DNA from: Salipiger bermudensis
GTDB taxonomy: Bacteria; Pseudomonadota; Alphaproteobacteria; Rhodobacterales; Rhodobacteraceae
Length of the DNA stretch: 64,000 nucleotides
Assembly: GCF_020171625.1 (NCBI RefSeq)
Contig: NZ_JAIUZY010000001.1
Location: 372,001-436,000 of the forward strand
Reading direction: 5' to 3'
A model generated the notes under the pieces. That model saw only the letters and a program-made list of their open reading frames with translations, did not search any database and had not been told where the DNA came from. Made by a program: the position numbers and the translations under genes. Positions 25,083 to 36,002 of the stretch are shown one piece after another; the stretch's first letter is position 1, and each line of letters starts with the position of its first letter.

Positions 25083-25859
25083 ATGCAGTACGAGACCATC
25101 ACCTACGAGATCGCCGAGGACGTCGCGGTCATCACCCTGTCGCGGGCCGACGTGATGAACGCGCTCAACACCCAGATGCGCGCCGAGATCACCCACGCAG
25201 TGCAGGCGGCCGGCCGCGCGGCGCGGGTCGTGGTGCTCACCGGCGCGGGAAAGGCGTTCTGCTCGGGGCAGGATCTCGGCGACCGCGAGACCGCCGCCAA
25301 CATGGATCTCGAGCGCGTGCTGCGCGACGAGTACGAGCCGATGCTCAACGCCATCACCGGTTGCCCGGTGCCGACCATCGCCGCGGTGAACGGCGCGGCG
25401 GCGGGGGCCGGCGCCAATCTCGCGCTGGTGCATGACGTGGTGATCGCCACCGAGAGCGCCTTCTTCATGCAGGCCTTCACCCGCATCGGCCTCATTCCCG
25501 ATGCCGGCGGCACCTGGGCGCTGCCGCGCCAGATTGGGCTGGCCAAGGCGATGGGGGCGGCGCTCTTCGCCGACCGCATCTCTGCGCGCCAGGCCGATGC
25601 GATGGGCATGATCTGGGAAGCGGTCCCCGACGCCGAGTTTGAGGCCACCTGGCAGGCCCGCGCGGCCTATCTCGCCAACGGCCCGACCGAGGCCTATGCC
25701 CGCATCAAGACGGCGCTGCGCGGCGCCTTCGAGAACAACCTCGAGGCCCAGCTGCGCCTCGAGTCCCGCCTTCAGGGCGAATGCGGCAAGACCCGCGACT
25801 TCAAGGAAGGCATCGTCGCCTTCCTCGAAAAGCGCCCGCCCAGTTTCGAAGGCCGCTGA
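25083..25859 (+). CDS. Enoyl-CoA hydratase/isomerase, PaaG-like
   Basis: A 258-residue crotonase-fold enzyme. The oxyanion-hole segments are TGAGKAFCSGQDLGDRE (about 57-73) and AAVNGAAAGAGANLALVHDV (about 101-120). The acid residue region is GLIPDAGGTWALPRQIG, with the Asp of the PaaG type in place of the Glu found in classical hydratases. Overall it is closest to PaaG, the ring-1,2-epoxyphenylacetyl-CoA isomerase of phenylacetate degradation. No other paa gene is in the window, so the physiological substrate is open, and generic enoyl-CoA hydratase is the safe name. GGAGG sits nine bases before the start. Confidence 0.88.
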   Translation: MQYETITYEIAEDVAVITLSRADVMNALNTQMRAEITHAVQAAGRAARVVVLTGAGKAFCSGQDLGDRETAANMDLERVLRDEYEPMLNAITGCPVPTIAAVNGAAAGAGANLALVHDVVIATESAFFMQAFTRIGLIPDAGGTWALPRQIGLAKAMGAALFADRISARQADAMGMIWEAVPDAEFEATWQARAAYLANGPTEAYARIKTALRGAFENNLEAQLRLESRLQGECGKTRDFKEGIVAFLEKRPPSFEGR

Positions 25860-25906
25860 CCGCACCCATCCCACAGGGAGCGCCCTGACCGCTCAGGCGC
25901 CCCTGT

Positions 25907-25939
25907 CTTCTTCTGGCCAAAAATATCCCCGCCGGAGGC
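25907..25939 (-). repeat. Dispersed terminator-like element, imperfect copy
   Basis: Same length and layout as the perfect copy at 26033-26065. On the plus strand it starts CTTCTTCTGG, continues CCAAAAATA and ends CCCCGCCGGAGGC. On the minus strand this gives the short GC hairpin followed by a T-tract. It is farther from gltA than the perfect copy. Confidence 0.65.
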
Positions 25940-26032
25940 ATCCCACGCAAACCACGCCGCGCGGCACCTAACCACCCCCCGGCGCTCACAACCTCCCGGC
26001 CAGCACAGCGGCCCACGCCCGGGCGCGCCAAA

Positions 26033-26065
26033 CTTCTCTTCGTCAAAAATACTCCCGCCGGAGGC
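26033..26065 (-). repeat. Dispersed terminator-like element, perfect copy
   Basis: This 33-base sequence is the exact reverse complement of the copies at 40968-41000 and 51975-52007. On the minus strand it reads GCCTCCGGCGGGAG, then TATTTTTG, then ACGAAGAGAAG: a CTCC/GGAG hairpin followed by a T-tract. Its orientation matches gltA, whose own terminator lies between. Confidence 0.8.
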
Positions 26066-26120
26066 ATCCCGCGCATGCCACCCAGCACCACGCCGGCACA
26101 GCATCCCAAGGACCCCAAAC

Positions 26121-26148
26121 AAAAAAGCCGCCCCGAAGGGCGGCTTTC
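26121..26148 (-). terminator. Intrinsic terminator of gltA
   Basis: On the minus strand AAGCCGCCC-TTCG-GGGCGGCTT is followed by TTTTTG: a 9-bp stem with a UUCG tetraloop and a T-run, a textbook factor-independent terminator. It lies 24 bases behind the gltA stop. Confidence 0.92.
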
Positions 26149-26171
26149 TCGTCTCGTACAAGACCGCTGCG

Positions 26172-27470
26172 TCAGCGGGTCTCGATATCGGTGTAATCGC
26201 GGGCCGTGCTGCCGAGATAGAGCTGGCGCGGGCGGCCGATCTTGTGCTGCGGATCGGCCAGCTGTTCCTTCCACTGCGACACCCAGCCCACGGTCCGCGA
26301 CATCGCGAAGATCGGGGTGAACATCGAGGTCGGGAAGCCCATCGCCTCGAGGATGATGCCCGAGTAGAAATCGACGTTCGGGAACAGCTTCTTCTCGGCG
26401 AAATAGGGATCGGCGAGCGCTTGCTTTTCGAGCTCCTTCGCGGTGGCGAGGATCGGGTTGTTCTCGACGCCGAGCAGGTCGAGCACCTCGTCGGCGGACT
26501 GCTTCATCACCGTCGCGCGCGGGTCGAAGTTCTTGTAGACGCGGTGGCCAAAGCCCATCAGGCGGAACGGGTCGTTCTTGTCCTTGGCGCGGGCGATGAA
26601 CTCGGGAATGCGGTCGGGCGAGCCGATTTCCTTGAGCATCTCGAGGCAGGCCTGGTTGGCGCCGCCATGGGCCGGACCCCAGAGGCAGGCGATGCCCGCC
26701 GCGATGCAGGCGAACGGGTTGGCGCCCGAGGACGAGGCAAGGCGCACGGTCGAGGTCGAGGCGTTCTGCTCGTGATCGGCGTGCAGGGTGAAGATCCGGT
26801 CCATCGCGCGGCTCAGGATCGGGTTCACCTGGTAGGTCTCCGCCGGCACGCTGAAGCACATGTGCAGGAAGTTGGCCGCGTAGCTCAGGTCGTTGCGCGG
26901 GTACACGAAGGGCTGGCCGATCGAGTACTTGTAGGCCCAGGCCGCGATGGTCGGCATCTTGGCGATCAGGCGGTGCGAGGCGATCTCACGCTGCTTGGGG
27001 TCCGCGATGTCGGTGCTGTCGTGGTAGAAGGCCGACATGGCGCCGACCACGCCCACCATGGTCGCCATCGGGTGCGCGTCGCGGCGGAAGCCACGGAAGA
27101 AATACTGCATCTGTTCGTGCAGCATGGTGTGGCGGGTGATGGTGTTCTCGAAGGTCTCGAGCTCGGTCGCCGAGGGCAGCTCGCCGTAGAGCAGCAGGTA
27201 GCAGACCTCGAGGTAGTGCGACTTCTCGGCCAGCTGGTCGATCGGGTAGCCGCGGTGCAGCAGCTCGCCCTTGTCGCCGTCGATGAAGGTGATGGTGCTG
27301 TCGCAGCTCGCGGTCGAGGTGAAGCCCGGATCGTAGGTGAAGACGCCGGCCTGCGCGTAGAGCTTGCGGATGTCGACGACGTCGGGGCCCGCGGTCGGCG
27401 AATACATCGGCAGATCGTAGGTCTGGTCGTCGATCGTCAGAGTCGCATTTTTCGTCGGAGTTTCAGCCAT
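26172..27470 (-). CDS. gltA: Citrate synthase (type II)
   Basis: Condenses acetyl-CoA and oxaloacetate to citrate, the entry to the TCA cycle. A 432-residue hexameric-type enzyme. It carries the N-terminal small beta-domain of Gram-negative type II enzymes ([19 protein letters not shown]), [20 protein letters not shown], and the active-site His regions [18 protein letters not shown] and [15 protein letters not shown], with the catalytic Asp further on. The length of about 430 and the N-terminal domain fit NADH-sensitive forms. Monocistronic with a strong terminator. Confidence 0.96.
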   Translation of the reverse strand: MAETPTKNATLTIDDQTYDLPMYSPTAGPDVVDIRKLYAQAGVFTYDPGFTSTASCDSTITFIDGDKGELLHRGYPIDQLAEKSHYLEVCYLLLYGELPSATELETFENTITRHTMLHEQMQYFFRGFRRDAHPMATMVGVVGAMSAFYHDSTDIADPKQREIASHRLIAKMPTIAAWAYKYSIGQPFVYPRNDLSYAANFLHMCFSVPAETYQVNPILSRAMDRIFTLHADHEQNASTSTVRLASSSGANPFACIAAGIACLWGPAHGGANQACLEMLKEIGSPDRIPEFIARAKDKNDPFRLMGFGHRVYKNFDPRATVMKQSADEVLDLLGVENNPILATAKELEKQALADPYFAEKKLFPNVDFYSGIILEAMGFPTSMFTPIFAMSRTVGWVSQWKEQLADPQHKIGRPRQLYLGSTARDYTDIETR

Positions 27471-27573
27471 GTTTCGTCGTTCCTTTCGAAAGGGCCCCGG
27501 CGCCGTGCGCCCGGGGCGATAGTGTCTAACATGGCCTTGGCGAGCCGTTTGTCGAAACGCTCCCTTCAGGCCG

Positions 27574-28980
27574 TCACCCCGTCTCAGAGGCGGCTGCGTG
27601 CGCGAGGCGGGAAAGGCTTTCTTCCTTGCCGAGCACCAGCATCATGTCAAAAACGCTCGGGGTGACGGCGCGTCCTGCCAGAGCGGCACGCAAGGGGCCG
27701 GCAAGCTTGCCGAATTTGGTCCCCTGTGCCTCTGCGAAAGCGCTCATCTCCCCCTCGAGTTCTTCCCGCGACCAGCTAGCATTTTGCAGCTGCGGCGTCA
27801 ACGCAGCCAGTATACCACGGGATACTGGGTCCAGCGCCTTGGCCGCCTTCTCGTCCGGCTCAATCGGCGTTTCCGCAAGGATAAAATGCGCCTTTTCAAG
27901 CAGTTCAGGGAAGGTTTTGGCGCGGTCTTTCAGGCAGTACATGCCGCGCAGCAAACCGTCGCGCTGCGCTTCCGTCAGGGCAAGCAGACCCGCGGCATCG
28001 AGATACGCCTCGATTTCTTGCAGCAGTGCAGCATCGTCGGCGATGGCGATATGCTGGCCGCAGAGATTCTCCAGCTTCTTGAAATCGAACCGGGCGGCGG
28101 ACTTGCCGATTCCCGACAGGTCGAACCACTCCATGGCCTGCGCATCGGTGAAGAACTCGTCGTCGCCGTGGCTCCAGCCGAGCCGGGCGAGGTAGTTGCG
28201 CATCCCCGCGGAGGGGTAGCCGATCTTCTGGTATTCATCGACACCGAGCGCGCCGTGGCGCTTCGACAGCTTCTTGCCGTCGGGGCCGTGGATCAGCGGG
28301 ATGTGGGCATAGACCGGCAGCGGCCAGCCCATCGCCGTGTAGATGCCCATCTGACGCGCCGCGTTGTTCAGGTGATCGTCCCCCCGGATCACATGGGTCA
28401 CGCCCATGTCGTGGTCGTCGACCACGACGGCCAGCATGTAGACCGGGGTGCCATCCGAGCGTAACAGGATCATGTCGTCGAGCTGATCGTTGCGGATCGT
28501 GACCCGGCCCTGCACCTCGTCCTCGATCACCGTCTCGCCCTCGGTCGGCGTCTTCAGCCGCACCGCGTAGGGGGCATCGGGGTGGCTGGCCGGATCGGCG
28601 TCGCGCCACGGGCTCTGGAACAGGGTCGAGCGGCCGGCCGCCTTGGCCTCTTCGCGGAAAGCGGTGATCTCGTCCTGGGTCGAGAAGCACTTGTAGGCCG
28701 CGCCCCGGGCGAGAAGCTCGCGGGCCACCTCGGCATGACGGTCGGCGCGCTCGAACTGGCTCACCACCTCGCCGTCATGGTCGAGCCCGAGCCAGTCGAG
28801 CCCCTTGAGGATCGCCTCGGTGGCTTCGGGGGTCGAGCGCGCGCGGTCGGTATCCTCGATGCGCAGCAGGAACTTGCCGCCCCGGCCGCGGGCATACAGC
28901 CAGTTGAACAGCGCCGTGCGCGCGCCGCCAATGTGCAGGTAGCCGGTGGGCGACGGCGCGAAACGGGTGACGACGGTCAT
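27574..28980 (-). CDS. gltX: Glutamate--tRNA ligase
   Basis: Charges tRNA(Glu), and perhaps tRNA(Gln) in bacteria that use the amidotransferase route. A 468-residue class I synthetase with the HIGH-type motif [16 protein letters not shown] (His16-Gly19) and the KMSKS-type loop [11 protein letters not shown] (about 236-246). The anticodon-binding helical domain forms the C-terminal third. The start at 28980 ([13 protein letters not shown]) is the universal GltX N-terminus; a 112-codon upstream extension of the frame is not coding. Divergent from comEC with 77 bases between. Confidence 0.96.
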   Translation of the reverse strand: MTVVTRFAPSPTGYLHIGGARTALFNWLYARGRGGKFLLRIEDTDRARSTPEATEAILKGLDWLGLDHDGEVVSQFERADRHAEVARELLARGAAYKCFSTQDEITAFREEAKAAGRSTLFQSPWRDADPASHPDAPYAVRLKTPTEGETVIEDEVQGRVTIRNDQLDDMILLRSDGTPVYMLAVVVDDHDMGVTHVIRGDDHLNNAARQMGIYTAMGWPLPVYAHIPLIHGPDGKKLSKRHGALGVDEYQKIGYPSAGMRNYLARLGWSHGDDEFFTDAQAMEWFDLSGIGKSAARFDFKKLENLCGQHIAIADDAALLQEIEAYLDAAGLLALTEAQRDGLLRGMYCLKDRAKTFPELLEKAHFILAETPIEPDEKAAKALDPVSRGILAALTPQLQNASWSREELEGEMSAFAEAQGTKFGKLAGPLRAALAGRAVTPSVFDMMLVLGKEESLSRLAHAAASETG

Positions 28981-29057
28981 GGGTATTAACCTCTCGGTAA
29001 CCAAGGGGGCGTAGGGTTTTCCCGGTTCCTTAACCAGCGGACGGGTCAGGGGCAAGT

Positions 29058-31103
29058 ATGGGGCGGATGGGGGAGCGGCTGACGTCGGCGCTGACATCGG
29101 CGTTGACTGGGCAGCGGGGCCACCTGTTTCCCTGGTGCGCGGTGGCGCTGGCAGGCGGCATCGGCACCTACTTCGCTCTCCCCGATGAGCCGCCGGTCTG
29201 GAGCCTCGTGTCGGCGGCGTGTGTGGGAAGCATATTGCTGGCACTGTCGCGGCGGCTTCCCATGTGGCTCGCTCCACTGGCCGTCGCGCTTGCCCTCGCG
29301 GTGCTGGGGATCGCACTGGCGGGGGGGCGCGCGCATCTGATGTCCGGGCCCCAGCTGGGGTTTCGATACTATGGCCCGATCGAGGGGCGGGTCATCGGGA
29401 TCGACCGCTCGGCATCGGATGCGCTGCGCCTGACCCTCGACCGGGTGGTGCTGGAACGCATGGCGCCGCACGACACCCCTCTGCGGGTGCGCGTCTCGCT
29501 GCACGGGCGGCAGGACGATCCGCCGCCGGGGCCCGGCGACGTGGCGATCCTGACCGGCCATCTCTCACCCCCCGCCGGCGCGGCCGAGCCCGGCGGGTTC
29601 GACTTTCGCCGTCATGCGTGGTTCCTGCGCCTTGGCGCGGTGGGCTACACCCGGACCCCGGTGCTCCGCCTTGCCCCGGCGCAGCGCGACACGCCGGTGC
29701 TGCGCCTGAGGCTCGCCATCGCCGAGAGGGTGCGCACGGCGCTGCCGGGCGAGGCCGGGGCCTTTGCCGCCGCCATCATGACCGGCGACCGCTCCGCCAT
29801 CGGCCTGCCGACGCTCGAGGCGCTCCGGCACAGCAACCTCGCGCATCTTCTGGCCATCTCCGGGCTGCATATGGGGCTGCTCGCGGGCGTGGTCTTCTCC
29901 GCGACGCGCTTGGCGCTGCTGATCCCGCGACACACCCGTCACGGCTGGCCCGGCAAGAAGATCGCCGCCGGGGTGGCGCTGGTCGCCGCCGCCGGATACC
30001 TCGCGCTGTCGGGCGGCAATGTCGCCACCCAGCGCGCCTTCGTGATGGTGGCGGTGATGCTGGTGGCGCTGCTGTGCAACCGCCGGGCGCTATCGCTGCG
30101 CAGCGTGGCGCTGGCGGCGATGATCGTGCTGGCGTTGCGCCCCGAAGCGCTGCTCGGGCCGGGCTTCCAGATGAGCTTTGCGGCGACTTTGGCGCTGGTC
30201 GCGGTGTTCGGTGCCATGCGCGACCTCGCGATCGAGCGCGGACTGCCGTGGCTGGCACGGCCAGTGCTGACGCTGGTGGTCTCATCGGTGACCGCCTCGC
30301 TCGCCACGGCGCCGGTGTCGATGGCGCATTTCAACATCGTCTCGCATTACGGGCTCGTCGCGAACCTCGTGGCGGTGCCGGTCATGGGGCTGATCGTGGT
30401 GCCGATGGCGGTGGTGGCTGCGCTGCTCATGCCGCTGGGGCTCGAGCCGTTCGCGTTGTGGGTCATGGCGCTGGGGCTCGAGTGGATCCTGACGATCGCC
30501 GACACGGTCACAAGCTGGGAGGGCGCGCTGGGGCAGGTGCGCGCGCCCGGCGCATGGGTGCTGCCACTGCTGGCCGCGGGCGGGTTGATCCTGTGCCTGT
30601 GGCAGGGGCGCGGCCGCTGGGCCGGGCTGCTCCCGCTTTCGCTGGCGGTAGCTCTTTGGGCCGGTGGGACGCGCCCGGCGCTGCTGATTTCCGACAGCGG
30701 AACTCTGGTCGGCGCGATGACCCCGGAGGGCCGAGCCCTCTCTCGCGAGCGCGGCGCCGGCTTCGTGGCCGGGGTCTGGCTGGAGAATGACGGTCAGCCC
30801 GGCGGGCAGGCCAAGGCGGCGGCGCTGTGGCCCGAGGGCGACGAGGCGAGGGTGGCGCGGATTTCCGTCGCCGGAGCGCGCGTGACGCACTTGCAGGGCA
30901 AGCGCGCTGCCGCTGCGTTCCGAGGCTGTGGAGCGCGCGAGCTCGTGGTGTCGAGCACCGATCTGCCGGACTGGCCGGGCTGCGAGATCTTCGACCCGGA
31001 GCGGCTTGCCCGCACCGGCGCGGTGGCGTTGTGGCAGACACGTGAAGGCCCGCGCATCGAAACAGCGGCGGGCCGAAGGCTCTGGCACCGAGGCGCGGAC
31101 TGA
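29058..31103 (+). CDS. comEC: ComEC/Rec2 family DNA-uptake channel protein
   Basis: A 681-residue polytopic inner-membrane protein, the candidate channel for import of single-stranded DNA in natural transformation and for GTA-delivered DNA in Rhodobacter. It has an N-terminal DUF4131-type region with two or three helices, an OB-like periplasmic domain (about 60-185), then the competence domain with [18 protein letters not shown] (about 258-275) and more than eight helices. The C-terminal 150 residues are a beta-lactamase-like remnant without the HxHxDH metal motif. Interesting beside the GTA lysis genes 8 kb away, since recipients need comEC. The lexA gene is convergent. Confidence 0.9.
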   Translation: MGRMGERLTSALTSALTGQRGHLFPWCAVALAGGIGTYFALPDEPPVWSLVSAACVGSILLALSRRLPMWLAPLAVALALAVLGIALAGGRAHLMSGPQLGFRYYGPIEGRVIGIDRSASDALRLTLDRVVLERMAPHDTPLRVRVSLHGRQDDPPPGPGDVAILTGHLSPPAGAAEPGGFDFRRHAWFLRLGAVGYTRTPVLRLAPAQRDTPVLRLRLAIAERVRTALPGEAGAFAAAIMTGDRSAIGLPTLEALRHSNLAHLLAISGLHMGLLAGVVFSATRLALLIPRHTRHGWPGKKIAAGVALVAAAGYLALSGGNVATQRAFVMVAVMLVALLCNRRALSLRSVALAAMIVLALRPEALLGPGFQMSFAATLALVAVFGAMRDLAIERGLPWLARPVLTLVVSSVTASLATAPVSMAHFNIVSHYGLVANLVAVPVMGLIVVPMAVVAALLMPLGLEPFALWVMALGLEWILTIADTVTSWEGALGQVRAPGAWVLPLLAAGGLILCLWQGRGRWAGLLPLSLAVALWAGGTRPALLISDSGTLVGAMTPEGRALSRERGAGFVAGVWLENDGQPGGQAKAAALWPEGDEARVARISVAGARVTHLQGKRAAAAFRGCGARELVVSSTDLPDWPGCEIFDPERLARTGAVALWQTREGPRIETAAGRRLWHRGAD

Positions 31104-31113
31104 GCGTGCCGGA

Positions 31114-31809
31114 TCAGTAGGTCCGGATCAGACCGACGAGGCGGCCCTGCACCTTGACCGCGCCCATCGGCAGCACGCGCGGCTCGTAGGCCGGGTTCTC
31201 GGCCTCGAGCACGATGGTGTCGCCCTTGCGGCGGAAGCGCTTGAGCGTCGCTTCGTAGCCTTCGATCTGCGCCACGACGATGTCGCCGTTGCTGGCCGAC
31301 GCGCTCTCGCGGATGATCACCACGTCGCCGTCATGGATGCCGGCATCGATCATCGAGTCGCCCTTGACCTCGAGCGCGTAGTGATGCGCGTTGCTCGACA
31401 GCATGGCGCCGGGCACGGCGATGTTGGGCGGATTGTCGGCGATCGACTGGATCGGCTCACCGGCGGCGATGCGCCCGAGAAGCGGCAGTTCCAGCGCCTC
31501 GGCATTGCTGATCGGCTGCGCCTTGGCAGGACGGCTGTCGGGGCGGTCGCCGTCGATCACCTGCGGCGTGAAGCCGGCGGGCTTGCCACCAAGGCTTTCA
31601 GGCAGCTTCACGATCTCGATTGCGCGGGCGCGGTGAGCGAGGCGGCGGATGAAGCCGCGCTCTTCTAGCGCCGTGATCAGGCGGTGGATGCCGGACTTGG
31701 ATCGGAGATCGAGCGCATCCTTCATCTCGTCGAAACTGGGCGGCACGCCATCGCGCTGCAGCCGTTTGTTGATGAAATCCAGAAGGTCGAGCTGTTTCTT
31801 GGTCAGCAT
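31114..31809 (-). CDS. lexA: LexA repressor
   Basis: SOS repressor and self-cleaving serine protease. A 231-residue protein with an N-terminal winged HTH (1-68; [20 protein letters not shown] is the recognition region) of the alphaproteobacterial type. The cleavage site Ala116-Gly117 lies in LGRIAAGEP, and the catalytic pair is Ser152 (KGDSM) and Lys190 (ATLKRF). The linker between domains is longer than in E. coli, as usual in Rhodobacterales. A perfect GTTC-N7-GTTC box 30 bases before the start shows autoregulation. The gene is followed by the convergent comEC, whose stop is ten bases away. Confidence 0.96.
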   Translation of the reverse strand: MLTKKQLDLLDFINKRLQRDGVPPSFDEMKDALDLRSKSGIHRLITALEERGFIRRLAHRARAIEIVKLPESLGGKPAGFTPQVIDGDRPDSRPAKAQPISNAEALELPLLGRIAAGEPIQSIADNPPNIAVPGAMLSSNAHHYALEVKGDSMIDAGIHDGDVVIIRESASASNGDIVVAQIEGYEATLKRFRRKGDTIVLEAENPAYEPRVLPMGAVKVQGRLVGLIRTY

Positions 31810-31839
31810 TCTGCGGTCTCCGCCGTTTGTCTGCCCTTT

Positions 31840-31854
31840 GTTCTACGCATGTTC
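31840..31854. promoter_or_regulatory. LexA (SOS) box upstream of lexA: GTTC-N7-GTTC
   Basis: GTTCtacgcatGTTC is an exact match to the direct-repeat operator known for LexA of Rhodobacter and Rhizobium. It lies 30 bases before the lexA ATG, so LexA represses its own gene. In the same spacer the moeA stop is 34 bases away, so the spacer separates the moeA operon from lexA. Confidence 0.88.
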
Positions 31855-31887
31855 TTGTTTTGTGTCAACATGCTGGGGCAAACATGG

Positions 31888-33057
31888 TTAAAGGCGCACA
31901 ATCTCGACCGTGTCCCCGGCAGCGTGCGCCTCGTCATTCGGCGGGCGCACCACCAGCACGTCCGAGGCACCGAGTACGCTCAGTAGGGAGCTGTCCTGCC
32001 GTCCGAAAACGGTCACGCGTCCGTCCGGCCCGGTGCGGGCGCGCATGTAGTGTTCTCGCGGGCCATTCGCGGGGATCTCGGCGGCCAACTCCGCCGCGTC
32101 GCGCGGTGCGGGCGCGGCGGGCAGGCCCTGCAGCGCGCGGATCACGGGCTTCACGAAGATCTCGCCGCAAACCATTGCCGAGACGGGATTTCCCGGCAAC
32201 CCGATCATCATCGCGTTGCCCAGCCGGCCCGACATCAGCGGCTTGCCCGGCCGCATGGCCACCTTGTGAAAGGCGCGCTCGAGACCAAGCTTCTGGGCGA
32301 CCCTCGCCACGAGATCGTGATCGCCGACAGAGGCGCCGCCGATGGTGATCACCAGATCGGCGTCGTCCACCAGCCCCAGCACGGTCGAGAGCGCCGCTTC
32401 GGTATCGCGCGCGATCGGCAGGATGCGCGGCTCGGCGCCGGCCTGAGTGAGCATGGCGTGCAGGCCGAAGGTGTTGGAGACGATGATCTGGTCGGGGCCG
32501 GGCGTCTCGCCGGGCATCACAAGCTCGTCGCCGGTCGAGATCAGCGCCACGCGCGGGCGGCGGGAGACTGAAACCGTGGGGACGTTCATCGCGGCAAGCA
32601 GGGCGATGTCCTGAGGGCCAAGCAGGCGCGGCGCGGGGATGGTCTCTCCGACGCGGAAATCGCCGCCGAGAGGGCGGATATTGTTGCCCCCGCCGAGGCG
32701 GTCGGTGATCAGGATCGTGTCGCCGTCGCGCTCGACATCCTCCTGGATGACCACGGTGGCCACGCCCTCGGGGACCGGGGCGCCGGTGAAGATCCGCACT
32801 GCTTCGCCATCGCCCACGGTGCCGTGGAACGACGACCCCGCGGCGGATTCCCCGATGACTTTCAGCCTCTTGCCGGGCATAGCTTTAGTGACGCCGTAAC
32901 CGTCCATCGCCGAGGCATCGAAGGGCGGCTGGTCGCGGCGCGCCGTCACGGGCTCTGCCAGCACGCGCCCGACGGCGCGGTGCAGCGGGACCGTCTCGGC
33001 CGGCAGCGGCGCGGTAAGAGAGAACAGCCGCTCCAGCGCTTCGGAAACTGATATCAT
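31888..33057 (-). CDS. moeA: Molybdopterin molybdenumtransferase
   Basis: Inserts molybdenum into adenylylated molybdopterin in the last steps of Moco synthesis. A 389-residue MoeA/gephyrin E-domain protein. Domain III is the MoCF-binding fold with [20 protein letters not shown] (the GTGDEL-type motif) and [12 protein letters not shown]. The N-terminal domains I and II carry [13 protein letters not shown] with the Asp-Gly-Tyr substrate loop. [14 protein letters not shown] is the conserved C-terminal motif. Its start overlaps the moaC stop by four bases. It is the last gene of the trp/moa operon. Confidence 0.95.
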   Translation of the reverse strand: MISVSEALERLFSLTAPLPAETVPLHRAVGRVLAEPVTARRDQPPFDASAMDGYGVTKAMPGKRLKVIGESAAGSSFHGTVGDGEAVRIFTGAPVPEGVATVVIQEDVERDGDTILITDRLGGGNNIRPLGGDFRVGETIPAPRLLGPQDIALLAAMNVPTVSVSRRPRVALISTGDELVMPGETPGPDQIIVSNTFGLHAMLTQAGAEPRILPIARDTEAALSTVLGLVDDADLVITIGGASVGDHDLVARVAQKLGLERAFHKVAMRPGKPLMSGRLGNAMMIGLPGNPVSAMVCGEIFVKPVIRALQGLPAAPAPRDAAELAAEIPANGPREHYMRARTGPDGRVTVFGRQDSSLLSVLGASDVLVVRPPNDEAHAAGDTVEIVRL

Positions 33058-33530
33058 GTCGCCTCGTAACGACCTGATTTGCCGCCATCTTTCAGGATTA
33101 CGCGGATGCCGCCAATCTCCATCGCCTTATCCACGGCCTTAGCCATATCGTAGACCGTGAGGGCCGCGGTCGAGACCGCTGTCAGCGCCTCCATCTCAAC
33201 GCCGGTCTGGCCGGTGGTCTTGACCGTGGCCTCGATGCGCAGGCCCGGAAGCGCGGCATCGGGGGTGATCTCGACCGACACCTTGGTCACCGGCAGCGGG
33301 TGGCAGAGCGGGATCAGCTCGGGCGTCTTCTTGGCGCCCATGATGCCCGCAAGCCGCGCCACGCCGATCACGTCGCCTTTCTTGGCGCGGCCTTCGGTGA
33401 TGATGTCGAAGGTCTCGGGCGCCATCTTCACCCAGCCTTCGGCGGTCGCGACGCGGGCGGTCACCGCCTTGTCGGACACGTCGACCATGTGCGCGTCGCC
33501 CTTGGCGTCGAAATGGGTCAGACCGCTCAT
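33054..33530 (-). CDS. moaC: Cyclic pyranopterin monophosphate synthase
   Basis: Acts after MoaA to close the pyranopterin ring from 3',8-cH2GTP. A 158-residue protein with the family hallmarks [19 protein letters not shown] near the N-terminus, [13 protein letters not shown] (about 72-84) and [20 protein letters not shown] (about 108-127). [11 protein letters not shown] is the usual end, with the catalytic Lys/Asp pair. The start at 33530 ([11 protein letters not shown]) overlaps the trpC stop by four bases. Expression with trpC is typical for Rhodobacterales. Confidence 0.95.
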   Translation of the reverse strand: MSGLTHFDAKGDAHMVDVSDKAVTARVATAEGWVKMAPETFDIITEGRAKKGDVIGVARLAGIMGAKKTPELIPLCHPLPVTKVSVEITPDAALPGLRIEATVKTTGQTGVEMEALTAVSTAALTVYDMAKAVDKAMEIGGIRVILKDGGKSGRYEAT

Positions 33531-34330
33531 GCCGGCACCGGATCGCTGAGCAGGGTGCGGGTCGCGTCCTCGACATCGTCCTGCCGCATCAGGCTTTCGC
33601 CGATCAGGAAGCTGCGGGCGCCGTGGCCCGCCATGTCGGCGAGGTCGGCAGGGGTATGGAGGCCGCTTTCGCAAACCAGAACGCGATCCTCGGGCACCCG
33701 CTTCGACAGCTCGCGCGTGGTATCAAGAGTGAGATCGAAGGTCTTGAGATTGCGGTTGTTAATGCCGATCAGGGGCGATTTCAGTTTGAGGGCGCGCTCG
33801 AGTTCTTCGGCGTCATGCACCTCGATTAACGCGTCCATGCCCCAGATCGATGCCGCGTCCTCGAGCTCGGCGGCAAGCGTGTCCGAGACACTCGCCATGA
33901 TGATGAGGATGCAGTCGGCGCCGAGCGCGCGGGCCTCGGCGACCTGATAGGGGTCGTACATGAAATCCTTGCGCAGCGCCGGCAGCGAGGTGGCCGCGCG
34001 CGCCTCGGTCAGGAAGGATTTGGCGCCCTGGAAGGACGGGGTGTCGGTCAGGACCGACAGGCAGGTGGCCCCGCCGCGTTCGTAGGCGGCAGCCAGCGTC
34101 GCGGGGTGAAAATCCTCTCGGATCAGGCCCTTGGAGGGCGAGGCTTTCTTGACCTCCGCGATCAGCCCGTAGCCCGTCTCCGAGGCCTTGCGCAGGGCGG
34201 CGGCGAAGGGGCGCACGGGGTCGGCGCTGCGTGCCTCGGCCTCGATCTCGGACAGCGGCCTGACGGCCTTGTCGGCGGCCACTTCCTCGAGCTTGTAGTG
34301 CTTGATCTTGTCGAGAATGGTGATGGTCAT
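33527..34330 (-). CDS. trpC: Indole-3-glycerol-phosphate synthase
   Basis: Ring closure of CdRP to indole-3-glycerol phosphate in tryptophan synthesis. A 267-residue TIM barrel with [17 protein letters not shown] (phosphate-binding strand 1 with catalytic Lys), [30 protein letters not shown] (catalytic Lys), [14 protein letters not shown] and [11 protein letters not shown] (Glu/Ser-Gly). It is monofunctional, without the PRAI domain fused in enterics. The start at 34330 ([13 protein letters not shown]) overlaps the ung stop by four bases. Confidence 0.95.
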   Translation of the reverse strand: MTITILDKIKHYKLEEVAADKAVRPLSEIEAEARSADPVRPFAAALRKASETGYGLIAEVKKASPSKGLIREDFHPATLAAAYERGGATCLSVLTDTPSFQGAKSFLTEARAATSLPALRKDFMYDPYQVAEARALGADCILIIMASVSDTLAAELEDAASIWGMDALIEVHDAEELERALKLKSPLIGINNRNLKTFDLTLDTTRELSKRVPEDRVLVCESGLHTPADLADMAGHGARSFLIGESLMRQDDVEDATRTLLSDPVPA

Positions 34331-34983
34331 GCGGTCGCCTCCGGCGTGGTCCAGTTGATCGGCGTGTCGCCCCGAGCAATAAGCCACTCGTTCACACGGG
34401 AAAAGGGGCGCGAGCCGAAAAAGCCGCGCCGCGCCGAGAGCGGCGAGGGATGGGCCGAGCGCAGGATCAGGTGCTCTTCGCCGCCGATGTGCTTGGCGAA
34501 CCCCTGCGCGTGGTTGCCCCAAAGGATGAAGGCGCGGGGCGTTCCGGAGAGCCTCTCAAGGACCTGTGCGGTGAGCCGTGACCAGCCGAGCTTGGCATGG
34601 GCGCCGGCGCTGCCTGCGGGCACGGTCAGCGCGGTGTTGAGCAGCAGCACGCCCTGTGCCGCCCAGAACCGCAGGTCGGCATTCGGCGGGCAGGCGCCGA
34701 ACTCGGCCTCGAGCTCCTTGTAGATATTGCCGAGCGAGCGCGGCAGCGGGCGCACGTCCGGTTCGGCCGAGAAGGCGAGCCCGTGGGCGTGGCCCGGCGT
34801 CGGGTAGGGATCCTGCCCGAGGATCACCACACGCACATGCTCGGGCGCGCAGGCATGAAGCGCGGCGAAGATCTGCGGCGCGGGCGGCAGGATCTGCCGC
34901 GTCTCGGCCGCGAGAGCGGTTTCGATGCGCGGCAGGTCGTCGTGGAAGAAGGGCAGGTCGGCCCAGGCCTCTGGAGGTCTCAT
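34327..34983 (-). CDS. ung: Uracil-DNA glycosylase (family 1)
   Basis: Removes uracil from DNA to begin base-excision repair. A 218-residue family-1 enzyme. The water-activating loop is [20 protein letters not shown] (Asp58), the uracil-binding Asn region is LLNTALTV, and the intercalating-leucine motif is [13 protein letters not shown]. It is inserted between trpD and trpC with four-base overlaps on both sides, so it is translated as part of the tryptophan operon. That position is unusual for a repair gene. It has no LexA box of its own. Confidence 0.95.
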   Translation of the reverse strand: MRPPEAWADLPFFHDDLPRIETALAAETRQILPPAPQIFAALHACAPEHVRVVILGQDPYPTPGHAHGLAFSAEPDVRPLPRSLGNIYKELEAEFGACPPNADLRFWAAQGVLLLNTALTVPAGSAGAHAKLGWSRLTAQVLERLSGTPRAFILWGNHAQGFAKHIGGEEHLILRSAHPSPLSARRGFFGSRPFSRVNEWLIARGDTPINWTTPEATA

Positions 34984-36002
34984 GCGGCCTTCTGCGTGGC
35001 CTCTGCCAGCGCCGCGATCTTGCCCCGCGCCGCGCCGCTGTCGATGCTCTCGCGCGCCTGCGCCACGCCCTCGCGCAGGTCCGCAGCCTTGCCGGCCACC
35101 ACGAGCGCCGCGGCGGAATTCAACAGCACCGCGTCACGATAGGCGGTCCGGGCGCCATCCAGCAGCGCGCGGAAGGCCGCGGCATTCTCGGACGGGGTGC
35201 CGCCGACGATCTCTTCGAACGGATGCTCCGGCAGGCCCGCGTCCTCGGGATGCAGCTCGATCTCGCGCACCGATCCGTCTTCCTCAAGCGCCGCGACCCA
35301 GCTCTTGCCCGAGATCGCCAGCTCGTCGGTGCCGTCCGAGCCGTGCACCAGCCAGGCGCGCTCGGAGCCGAGCTTGGCCAGCGTCTCGGCCATCGGGCGG
35401 ATCAGCTGGCGCGAGAAGGCGCCGGTGAGCTGGCGCTTGACGCCGGCGGGGTTGGTGAGCGGGCCGAGGATGTTGAAGATCGTGCGGGTGCCAAGCTCGG
35501 TCCGGACCGGGGCCACGTGCTTCATCGCCGGATGGTGCATCGGCGCCATCATGAAGCAGATGCCCACGCTTTCGAGGATCGGCGCGATGGCGGTGGCGGG
35601 CAGCATCACCTGGATGCCCATCTCGGCCAGCGCGTCGGCGGAGCCGGATTTCGACGACAGGTTGCGGTTGCCGTGCTTGGCCACGGTGACACCGGCCCCG
35701 GCGACCACGAAGGCGGTCGCGGTCGAGATGTTGAGCGTGCCCTTGCCGTCGCCCCCGGTGCCGACGATGTCGATGGCGCCTTCGGGCGCGATCACGGCGT
35801 TGCGCTTGGCGCGCATCACGCCGGCGGCGGCGGTGTACTCGTCGACCGTCTCGCCCCGGGTGCGCAGCGCCATCAGGAAGCCGCCCATCTGGGCCGGCGT
35901 GGCCTCGCCCTCGAACAGGACCTCGAAGGCGGCCTCCGCCTCCTCCTGCGTCAGCGGGCGGGTGGCGGCGGTGCCGATCAACGGCTTGAGGCGGTCGCTC
36001 AT
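34980..36002 (-). CDS. trpD: Anthranilate phosphoribosyltransferase
   Basis: Transfers phosphoribose from PRPP to anthranilate, second step of tryptophan synthesis. A 340-residue class III phosphoribosyltransferase with [20 protein letters not shown] (PRPP-binding loop, about 82-101), [36 protein letters not shown] and [14 protein letters not shown]. The two acidic metal-binding residues occur in [10 protein letters not shown]. It overlaps trpG upstream and ung downstream by four bases each. Confidence 0.96.
   Translation of the reverse strand: MSDRLKPLIGTAATRPLTQEEAEAAFEVLFEGEATPAQMGGFLMALRTRGETVDEYTAAAGVMRAKRNAVIAPEGAIDIVGTGGDGKGTLNISTATAFVVAGAGVTVAKHGNRNLSSKSGSADALAEMGIQVMLPATAIAPILESVGICFMMAPMHHPAMKHVAPVRTELGTRTIFNILGPLTNPAGVKRQLTGAFSRQLIRPMAETLAKLGSERAWLVHGSDGTDELAISGKSWVAALEEDGSVREIELHPEDAGLPEHPFEEIVGGTPSENAAAFRALLDGARTAYRDAVLLNSAAALVVAGKAADLREGVAQARESIDSGAARGKIAALAEATQKAA

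Larger units (their letters stand above)
25860..26171. other. Convergent spacer with two dispersed elements and the gltA terminator
   Basis: The 312 bases between the hydratase and gltA stops hold no coding frame of quality. They contain an imperfect copy (25907-25939) and a perfect copy (26033-26065) of the 33-base dispersed element, both in minus orientation, and an intrinsic terminator for gltA at 26121-26148. Confidence 0.7.
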
